DNA of 10,733 bases from Cellvibrionales bacterium UBA2511 (GTDB lineage Bacteria; Pseudomonadota; Gammaproteobacteria; Pseudomonadales; Porticoccaceae). Location of the stretch: the NCBI GenBank assembly GCA_002341315.1, contig DDNV01000063.1, positions 1 through 10,733 of the forward strand. The letters run 5' to 3'. Shown one piece after another: positions 5,027-10,733 of this stretch; positions within the stretch are counted from its first letter, which is position 1; each line of letters starts with the position of its first letter. Both the position numbers and the translations under genes were made by a program. A model generated the notes under the pieces. It was not told where the DNA came from. It was given only the letters and a program-made list of their open reading frames with translations, and did no database searches.

Positions 5027-7933
5027 ATGTTGACAAGCCCCGAAGAACTACCGTCAGTCCTGCAGGAGCAATGGATGCTGCGCAGGAATTATTTCGCCGG
5101 ACGGGCCACCACTGGGCAGCAAGAGTGGCTGGCCTCGTTACTTGACGGCGGGACACTGGCGCGACAGCTGCCATTGGTCTGGGCCTGCAGTGAATACGTT
5201 GCCGCTGCCTGTGCCGGCCAGCCGACGCTATTCCAGCAGTTGGTGGAATCCGGCGATCTCGAGGCCAGCTATTCCGATACCGCGCTAAAGGAGCACTTTG
5301 CCCTGTGGCTGAGTGATGTCACCAGTGAAGATAGACTTCTCAAGGTGTTGCGGCAATTCCGAACGCGGGAAATGGTGCGCATTATCTGGCGGGATCTCAC
5401 CCGATCAGCTGAGCTGGAGGAGACCACCGCAGACATGTCCCGGCTGGCCGAGGCCTGCCTGCAGGGTGCGCTGGATTTTCTGTATCCCCGGGCGTGCGCC
5501 GAATGGGGCACCCCGGTTGATGCAAGCGGTGAGCCACAACAGCTGGTGATTCTTGGTATGGGCAAGCTGGGTGCCTGCGAGCTGAATGTGTCTTCCGACA
5601 TTGATCTGATTTTTGCATACCCCGAAGCCGGCGAGACCCGCGGCGGTCGACGCAGTCTGAGCAATCAGGAGTTTTTTATTCGGCTCGGCCAGTGGCTGAT
5701 CAAGGCGCTGGATACCCCCACCGTCGACGGTTTTGTTTTTCGTGTGGATATGCGTTTACGGCCTTACGGTCAGAGCGGCGCACTGGTGCTCAACTTCGAT
5801 GCCATGGAAGAGTACTACCAGACCCAGGGGCGGGATTGGGAGCGCTACGCCATGATCAAGGCGCGGGTGGTGGCCGGTGATCGGGCGGCGGGCAGTCGGC
5901 TGATGGCGATGTTGCGACCTTTTACCTACCGCAAGTACCTCGACTTCAGTGCCTTTGAATCCCTGCGGGGGATGAAGGCGATGATCAACAGAGAAGTGCA
6001 ACGAAAGGGTCTGGTGAGTGATGTCAAGCGCGGTGCGGGTGGTATACGCGAGGTTGAATTTGTCGCCCAGGCCTTCCAGATTATCCGTGGGGGCCGCGAC
6101 CGGCGGTTCCAGACACCACCGCTGAAAGAGGTGCTGGAGTTGTTGGGGCAGGAGGGATTGCTGCCGCTCGAAGACACCGAAAGACTTTACCGGGGTTACC
6201 GGTTTCTGCGCAATGTGGAGCATGTTCTGCAGGGGTGGCAGGACAAGCAGACCCAGTTATTACCGGCCGATGAGCTCGGTCGATGCCGGGTCGCCTACCT
6301 GATGGGTTGCTCAAGCTGGGATCAGTTTCTGTTACAGCTGGACGAATTTCGTCAGTTTATTCACCAGTTGTTCGAAGACGTGGTTGCCGAGCAGCATCAG
6401 GGTGATGGCGGTGATGACGCACCTGAGGAGCACCCGTTGGCGGAGCAGGTCTGGCAGGCCATCGATGGTGATGAGTTAATGCCCGATGAGCTCGGGACCA
6501 TGGGTTACGATCTGCCGGAAAAGGCGGCGGAGATGATCAACACGCTGCGCGGTAGCCGGTCGGTGCAATCCATGGCCAATGACACCCGCGGCCGACTGGA
6601 TAAGTTGATGCCCCAGCTGATCAGCATTTGCGGGCAGCGGGACAATGCCACTGAAACCCTTGGGCGGGTACTCAAGCTGGTGGAAGCCGTCGCCCGCCGC
6701 AGCGCCTATCTGTTGCTGTTGAAGGAAAATCCGGCTGCGTTGCAGAGCACTGTCAAACTCTTTTCCGGCAGTTCCTGGGTGGCAGATCAGCTGGTTCGCT
6801 ATCCGGCACTTCTCGATGAGTTGCTGGACAGCCGAACGCTGTTTTCGCTGCCGGAAAAATCAACCCTTGAGGACGAATTGCACCAGCAATTGCTCCGGGT
6901 GCCCACCGATGATCTGGAATCCCAGATGGAAGTGCTGCGCTATTTTCAGCAGTCACACAGCCTGCGGGTGGCGGCCTGTGAGCTGGAAGAAATATTGCCC
7001 TTGATGAAGGTGAGTGATTATCTGACCTGGCTGGCGGAGGCAATTCTGAGCCATGTGCTGCAATTGGCCTGGAACCAGCTGGTGGAACGGCATGGCTACC
7101 CGAAAACAGCAGAGGGTGAAACGGCAGGATTTTTGATTGTCGGTTACGGTAAGCTCGGCGGCATTGAACTGGGGCACGGCTCTGATCTCGATCTGGTCTT
7201 CCTTCACGACGCCGACGCGGCCGCTTCTACCGACGGCGTACACCCGTTGGACAGTGCGACATTTTTTGCCAGGTTGGGGCAGCGCATTGTGCATATTCTT
7301 ACCGCCAAAACGTCCTCCGGCGACCTCTATGAAGTGGATATGCGATTGAGGCCATCCGGTAGCTCCGGAATGCTGGTTTCCTCCCTGACAGCCTTTGAAA
7401 AGTACCAGTTGGGTGAAGCCTGGACCTGGGAGCACCAGGCGCTGGTGCGCGCCAGGCCGGTAGCCGGACCCGAAAAGCTGGTCCGGGCTTTTGCCGAGAT
7501 TCGTCAGCGGGTGCTGGTGCTGCCGCGGCAAAGAGACAAGCTGATAGCCGATGTGCTCGAGATGCGCGGCAGGATGAAAAAACACCTCGCCAGTGGCAAA
7601 GCGGATCAGGACCGGGTATTCCACCTGAAGCACGATCCGGGAGGTATCGTCGACATCGAATTTATGGTTCAATTTGCGGTCTTGGCCTGGTCCCATGATA
7701 TTCCCGATTTGACTCGCTGGAGCGATAATATCCGTATCCTCGAATGCCTTGAGGAAAGTGGTGTCCTGTCAGTTGAAGATGCGGACATTTTGATCAGCGC
7801 CTACAAAAATTACCGATCTGCCGGACATCGGCTTCAGCTGCAACAGGCGGAGCTTGTGGTCAGTGCGGCAGAGTTTGCAGTGCAACGGCAACAGGTGGCG
7901 GCACTCTGGCACCGGTTGCTCGGAGAAGAATAA
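5027..7933 (+). CDS. glnE: Bifunctional glutamine synthetase adenylyltransferase/adenylyl-removing enzyme
   Basis: GlnE attaches AMP to, or removes it from, a tyrosine of glutamine synthetase, switching it off when nitrogen is plentiful. In enteric bacteria PII protein (GlnB) and glutamine control the direction. The 968-residue product contains two nucleotidyltransferase domains. The N-terminal adenylyl-removing head has GMGKLGACEL and the metal pair D191/D193. The C-terminal adenylyl-transferring head has GYGKLGGIELGHGSDLDL with D720/D722. Each head is followed by its helical element: GAGGIREVEF in the first, DPGGIVDIEF in the second. An acidic linker lies near residues 455-470. E. coli GlnE is about 946 residues with aspartates at nearly the same places. 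I chose ATG 5027, which has GAGAAAG 7 bases upstream and a normal N-terminus; a TTG at 4964 would add 21 unconserved-looking residues. It is intact and followed by ilvE after 50 bases. Confidence 0.97.
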   Translation: MLTSPEELPSVLQEQWMLRRNYFAGRATTGQQEWLASLLDGGTLARQLPLVWACSEYVAAACAGQPTLFQQLVESGDLEASYSDTALKEHFALWLSDVTSEDRLLKVLRQFRTREMVRIIWRDLTRSAELEETTADMSRLAEACLQGALDFLYPRACAEWGTPVDASGEPQQLVILGMGKLGACELNVSSDIDLIFAYPEAGETRGGRRSLSNQEFFIRLGQWLIKALDTPTVDGFVFRVDMRLRPYGQSGALVLNFDAMEEYYQTQGRDWERYAMIKARVVAGDRAAGSRLMAMLRPFTYRKYLDFSAFESLRGMKAMINREVQRKGLVSDVKRGAGGIREVEFVAQAFQIIRGGRDRRFQTPPLKEVLELLGQEGLLPLEDTERLYRGYRFLRNVEHVLQGWQDKQTQLLPADELGRCRVAYLMGCSSWDQFLLQLDEFRQFIHQLFEDVVAEQHQGDGGDDAPEEHPLAEQVWQAIDGDELMPDELGTMGYDLPEKAAEMINTLRGSRSVQSMANDTRGRLDKLMPQLISICGQRDNATETLGRVLKLVEAVARRSAYLLLLKENPAALQSTVKLFSGSSWVADQLVRYPALLDELLDSRTLFSLPEKSTLEDELHQQLLRVPTDDLESQMEVLRYFQQSHSLRVAACELEEILPLMKVSDYLTWLAEAILSHVLQLAWNQLVERHGYPKTAEGETAGFLIVGYGKLGGIELGHGSDLDLVFLHDADAAASTDGVHPLDSATFFARLGQRIVHILTAKTSSGDLYEVDMRLRPSGSSGMLVSSLTAFEKYQLGEAWTWEHQALVRARPVAGPEKLVRAFAEIRQRVLVLPRQRDKLIADVLEMRGRMKKHLASGKADQDRVFHLKHDPGGIVDIEFMVQFAVLAWSHDIPDLTRWSDNIRILECLEESGVLSVEDADILISAYKNYRSAGHRLQLQQAELVVSAAEFAVQRQQVAALWHRLLGEE

Positions 7934-7937
7934 ATAT

Positions 7938-7961
7938 CTGACCAGTGGTTCTTTCGGTCAG
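7938..7961 (+). repeat. Short inverted repeat between glnE and ilvE (possible weak terminator or attenuator)
   Basis: CTGACC (7938-7943) and GGTCAG (7956-7961) are perfect inverted copies around a 12-base loop. After TCTCAA comes a run of five T (7968-7972). The arm is short, the loop is large and the T run is offset by six bases, so this is at best an inefficient terminator. Within it, ACCAGTGGT (7941-7949) is itself a near palindrome that could form a competing small stem. Confidence 0.3.
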
Positions 7962-7972
7962 TCTCAATTTTT

Positions 7973-7977
7973 AGGAG
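7973..7977 (+). promoter_or_regulatory. Ribosome binding site of ilvE
   Basis: AGGAG lies 6 bases before the ilvE ATG at 7984, an ideal spacing. It is the strongest Shine-Dalgarno on the plus strand of the window and suggests high translation of ilvE independent of glnE. Confidence 0.85.
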
Positions 7978-7983
7978 ATACCC

Positions 7984-8913
7984 ATGTCATTTGCAGATCG
8001 CGATGGCTATATCTGGTTTGACGGTGAAATGGTTCCCTGGCGTGAAGCCAAGGTTCACGTACTGACCCACACGTTGCATTACGGCATGGGCGTCTTTGAG
8101 GGTGTGCGCGCCTACCAGACGCCGGATCGCGGTGCGGCCATTTTCAGGCTCAAGGATCATACGGACCGACTGTTCAATTCCGCCAAGATCATGGGCATGA
8201 AAATGCCCTTCAGCAGGGATCAACTGAATGCAGCGCAGAAACAGGTGGTGCTGGAGAATGATCTGCACGAAGCCTACCTGAGACCGATGGCCTTTCTCGG
8301 CTCCGAAGGTATGGGGTTGCGGGCTGATTCCCTGCAAACCCACGTGATTGTTGCCGCCTGGACCTGGCCTTCCTACATGAGTCCGGAATCCCTGGAAAAG
8401 GGTATCCGCATTCGCACGTCGTCCTTCACCCGCCACCATGTCAACATTGCCATGACCAAGGCCAAGGCCAACGGTAATTACATCAATTCCATGTTGGCCC
8501 TGCGGGAAGCGCTGGATTGCGGTTGTGAAGAGGCTTTGTTGCTGGACCCGGAAGGGTATGTCGCCGAGGGCAGCGGTGAGAACGTCTTCATCGTTCGCGA
8601 CAAGGTGCTCTATACACCGGAACTGACCTCCTGCCTCGACGGTATTACCCGGAAAACAGTTATGCAGCTGGCCGGCGAAGCCGGCTATCAGGTAGTGGAA
8701 AAACGGATCACACGCGACGAGGTCTATATTGCCGATGAAGCATTTTTCACAGGCACTGCGGCCGAGGTGTTGCCCATCCGGGAGCTGGATGGCCGCACCA
8801 TTGGCGAAGGCGCACGGGGTCCCATCACCGGGCAACTGCAGTCACAGTACTTTGATCTGGTGCGCGGCCTTCGCGGTGAGCATCAGGAGTGGCTTGCGCC
8901 GGTGGGGCAGTAA
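7984..8913 (+). CDS. ilvE: Branched-chain amino acid aminotransferase
   Basis: IlvE is a cytoplasmic fold-type IV PLP enzyme that catalyses the last step of valine, leucine and isoleucine synthesis, with glutamate as amino donor. The 309-residue product has the expected length (E. coli 309). The N-terminal signature LHYGMGVFEGVRAY spans residues 31-44. The PLP lysine is K161 in KAKANGNYINS. The acidic residue binding the PLP ring nitrogen is E195 in AEGSGEN, and the phosphate-binding turn is GTAAE at 257-261. These match E. coli IlvE positions to within one residue. It sits between glnE and waaF on the same strand. The gap to waaF is only 23 bases, so the heptosyltransferase genes are probably cotranscribed with it. 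D-amino acid aminotransferase and aminodeoxychorismate lyase share the fold, but the length and the EGVRAY signature favour IlvE. Confidence 0.96.
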   Translation: MSFADRDGYIWFDGEMVPWREAKVHVLTHTLHYGMGVFEGVRAYQTPDRGAAIFRLKDHTDRLFNSAKIMGMKMPFSRDQLNAAQKQVVLENDLHEAYLRPMAFLGSEGMGLRADSLQTHVIVAAWTWPSYMSPESLEKGIRIRTSSFTRHHVNIAMTKAKANGNYINSMLALREALDCGCEEALLLDPEGYVAEGSGENVFIVRDKVLYTPELTSCLDGITRKTVMQLAGEAGYQVVEKRITRDEVYIADEAFFTGTAAEVLPIRELDGRTIGEGARGPITGQLQSQYFDLVRGLRGEHQEWLAPVGQ

Positions 8914-8936
8914 GCCCGGTTCCGCCGGGACATTGC

Positions 8937-9974
8937 ATGGTATCGGGTAAAAAAATTCTCATCATCGGCCCCTCGTGGATAGGGGACATGGTGATGGCGC
9001 AGTCCCTGTTTATTCTTCTCAAGCAGCAGTTTCCGGACGATCAGATTCACGTGCTGGCACCGGCCTGGAGTCGACCACTGCTGGCGCGTATGCCGGAGGT
9101 CGAGCGGGCGATTGATATGCCCGTTGGGCACGGCAGCCTGATGTGGTCGGTGCGCCGTCGGATTGCCCGGGAATTGCGTGCCGAAGGTTACCGTCAGGCC
9201 ATTGTGTTGCCTAATTCCCTCAAATCAGCGCTGATTCCCTGGCTGGCCCGGATTCCTGTCCGGACTGGCTGGAAAGGGGAAATGCGCTATCTGCTGTTGA
9301 ACGACCTCCGCCATCTGGACAGGCAGCAGTACCCCCTGATGGTGCAGCGTTTTGATGCCCTGGCCCTGCCTCGGACTGCCACGCTGTCGGACAAGCTACC
9401 GAAGCCCGACCTGCATGCGAAAACAGACCGGGTTCCGGCACTGCGCCAGCAGTTTGGCCTTCAGGCCAACCAAAACATTCTGGCACTCTGTCCCGGAGCG
9501 GAGTTCGGCCCGGCCAAGCGCTGGCCGGAGCAGCATTACACGACCGTGGCCGGCCACCAGATTGCCAGGGGCTGGCAGGTCTGGTTGCTGGGCTCTGAAA
9601 AAGACCGCCCGGTGGCGCAGGCCATTATCGATGGTTTGCCAGAGCAGCAGCGGGGCCAATGCCATAATCTGGCGGGGAAAACCAGCCTCGATGAGGTAAT
9701 CGATCTGATGTCGACCGTGGATGCTGTGGTGAGCAATGATTCCGGATTGATGCACATCGCTGCCGCCCTGAACCGTCCGCTGGTTGTGGTTTATGGCTCC
9801 ACCTCGCCCGCCTTCACCCCACCGCTCAATGACGAGGTGGCAGTTTTATCAATTCCCGTGGATTGCGGGCCGTGCTTCAAGCGCGAGTGCCCATTGGGGC
9901 ACCTCAAGTGTCTCGTCGAGTTATACCCGGAACGGGTGACGTCGGCTCTCGATCGACTGGTGCCTGCACCATGA
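8937..9974 (+). CDS. waaF: ADP-heptose:LPS heptosyltransferase II
   Basis: WaaF adds the second L-glycero-D-manno-heptose to the LPS inner core at the cytoplasmic face of the inner membrane, before MsbA export. The 345-residue product is a GT9 (GT-B fold) protein and matches E. coli WaaF as recalled. IGPSWIGDM near residues 10-18 opens the N-terminal domain and MPEVERAI follows in it. CPGAEFGPAKRW (185-196) starts the C-terminal ADP-heptose domain, and NDSGLMHIAAAL begins at 267. The start is ATG 8937, 6 bases after GGGA and immediately before the conserved GKKILIIGPSW. An in-frame upstream ATG at 8889 would overlap ilvE and add 16 residues of no family resemblance. Near the C-terminus is a cysteine cluster C310, C313, C318, C325 that E. 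coli WaaF, as I recall it, lacks. Its last four bases overlap waaC (ATGA). Confidence 0.95.
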   Translation: MVSGKKILIIGPSWIGDMVMAQSLFILLKQQFPDDQIHVLAPAWSRPLLARMPEVERAIDMPVGHGSLMWSVRRRIARELRAEGYRQAIVLPNSLKSALIPWLARIPVRTGWKGEMRYLLLNDLRHLDRQQYPLMVQRFDALALPRTATLSDKLPKPDLHAKTDRVPALRQQFGLQANQNILALCPGAEFGPAKRWPEQHYTTVAGHQIARGWQVWLLGSEKDRPVAQAIIDGLPEQQRGQCHNLAGKTSLDEVIDLMSTVDAVVSNDSGLMHIAAALNRPLVVVYGSTSPAFTPPLNDEVAVLSIPVDCGPCFKRECPLGHLKCLVELYPERVTSALDRLVPAP

Positions 9975-10733
9975 CGTCGATACTGCTGATCAAAACCTCG
10001 TCCCTGGGTGATGTGATCCACAGTTTGCCGGCACTCACCGATGCGGCTGCTGCCATTCCCGGCATTCGTTTTGACTGGGTGGTGGAGGAGTCCTTTATGG
10101 AAGTGCCGACCTGGCACCCGGCAGTTGATCGGGTGATTCCGGTTGCCCTGCGGCGCTGGCGAAAACACCCGCTGCAGGCCCGGCGCAGTGGCGAGTGGTC
10201 CGAGTTCAAAAGCCGTATTGCCGAGCGCTCCTACGATGCAGTGATCGATGCACAGGGCCTGTTGAAGAGCGCCTGGCTGACCCGTTATGCAAAAGGCCCA
10301 AGATTTGGTCTGGACCGGCATTCGGCGAGGGAATCGCTGGCAGCATTGTTTTACCACCAGCCCATTGCTGTACCGAGAGGCCAGCACGCGGTCGAGCGGG
10401 TGCGGCAGTTATTTTCGGCGGCACTGGGTTACGCCATGCCGACCGGACTCGGTGACTACGGTCTGGATCGTCAGGCCCTGGCCGGGTCCTCCCCGGGTCA
10501 GCCCCAGGTGCTGTTTTTTCATGGCACTACCTGGTCCAGCAAGCACTGGCCCGAATTGTATTGGCGAGAGCTGGCTGAAAAGCTGGTCGAGCGTGAAATC
10601 GGGATTCAGCTGCCCTGGGGCAATGCCGAGGAAAAAGCCCGGGCAGAACGGATTGCCGAGGGCCTTCGGCGGGTGCAGGTGCTGCCGCCATTATCGTTGG
10701 CCGGTATGGCCGGGGTGGTGGCGGGAGCACAGG
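9971..10733 (+). CDS. waaC: ADP-heptose:LPS heptosyltransferase I, N-terminal 254 residues (cut by window edge)
   Basis: WaaC adds the first heptose to Kdo2-lipid A, the step before WaaF. The frame is open from ATG 9971 to the right edge, giving 254 of an expected 320-340 residues. The start LLIKTSSLGDVIHSLPALTD, including the conserved D14, is close to that of E. coli WaaC. FDWVVEE, a WHPAVDRVIPVALRRWRK block, IDAQGLLKSA (92-101) and QHAVERVRQLF also match. FFHGTTWSSKHWPE begins the C-terminal sugar-nucleotide domain, and QLPWGNAEE follows. The ATG overlaps the waaF stop by four bases (ATGA), so translation is probably coupled. The window ends in the stretch that precedes the SVDTGLSH-type nucleotide-binding motif, so the end of the active site is not visible. 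Confidence 0.95.
   Translation, partial: MTSILLIKTSSLGDVIHSLPALTDAAAAIPGIRFDWVVEESFMEVPTWHPAVDRVIPVALRRWRKHPLQARRSGEWSEFKSRIAERSYDAVIDAQGLLKSAWLTRYAKGPRFGLDRHSARESLAALFYHQPIAVPRGQHAVERVRQLFSAALGYAMPTGLGDYGLDRQALAGSSPGQPQVLFFHGTTWSSKHWPELYWRELAEKLVEREIGIQLPWGNAEEKARAERIAEGLRRVQVLPPLSLAGMAGVVAGAQ

Noticed and set aside
7987..8835. Long open frame of 282 codons on the minus strand, opposite ilvE
   Set aside because: It is the antisense shadow of a clearly recognisable ilvE. It has no recognisable family or plausible protein composition, and similar shadows occur opposite the ATPase (3744-4481) and glnE (6953-7696).
8889..8936. Upstream extension of waaF from ATG 8889
   Set aside because: It would overlap the end of ilvE by 25 bases and add 16 residues before the conserved KKILIIGPSW start. 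ATG 8937 has GGGA 6 bases upstream.
1..10733. CRISPR arrays, tRNA or rRNA genes, insertion sequences, phage genes, toxin-antitoxin pairs
   Set aside because: Reading both strands I found no regularly spaced repeats, no cloverleaf-like gene, no transposase or integrase motifs, and no unexplained gap longer than about 215 bases.

Overview
The window reads as ordinary, densely packed chromosome of a gammaproteobacterium. The fused kinase-fold/GNAT form of N-acetylglutamate synthase (ArgA), a two-headed glutamine synthetase adenylyltransferase (GlnE) and E. coli-like LPS inner-core heptosyltransferases (WaaF, WaaC) all point there. The order glnE-ilvE-waaF-waaC matches, from memory, the arrangement in Pseudomonas and marine relatives (Cellvibrionales/Pseudomonadales type). 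The closest genus cannot be named without a search.

Left part, minus strand (1-2959). The first 30 codons of ilvD (dihydroxy-acid dehydratase) run off the left edge. Upstream of it lie argA and argE in the order argE>argA>ilvD. argE and argA overlap by one base (TAATG). They encode the deacetylase that ends, and the synthase that starts, the acetylated section of ornithine/arginine synthesis. A small protein of about 79 residues (DUF6316-like) lies upstream of argE.

Middle (2960-3173). This is the only divergent intergenic region. It holds an AT-rich stretch with an inverted repeat, a weak sigma70-like promoter candidate facing right, and a strong ribosome binding site for the small leftward gene.

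Right part, plus strand (3174-10733). A GspE/PilB-family secretion or pilus assembly ATPase with no partner genes in view is followed by glnE, ilvE, waaF and waaC (cut by the right edge). Gaps are 74, 50, 23 and -4 bases, which suggests one long transcription unit, possibly with internal promoters. GlnE adjusts glutamine synthetase activity to nitrogen supply, IlvE uses glutamate as amino donor for branched-chain amino acids, and WaaF/WaaC add the heptoses of the LPS inner core.

I see no rRNA, tRNA, CRISPR array, insertion sequence, phage gene or toxin-antitoxin pair. All long genes look intact with their expected catalytic residues. I did not find a previously undescribed system. The least explained items are the orphan GspE-like ATPase, the small DUF6316-like protein divergent from it, and a possible leaderless start for argE.
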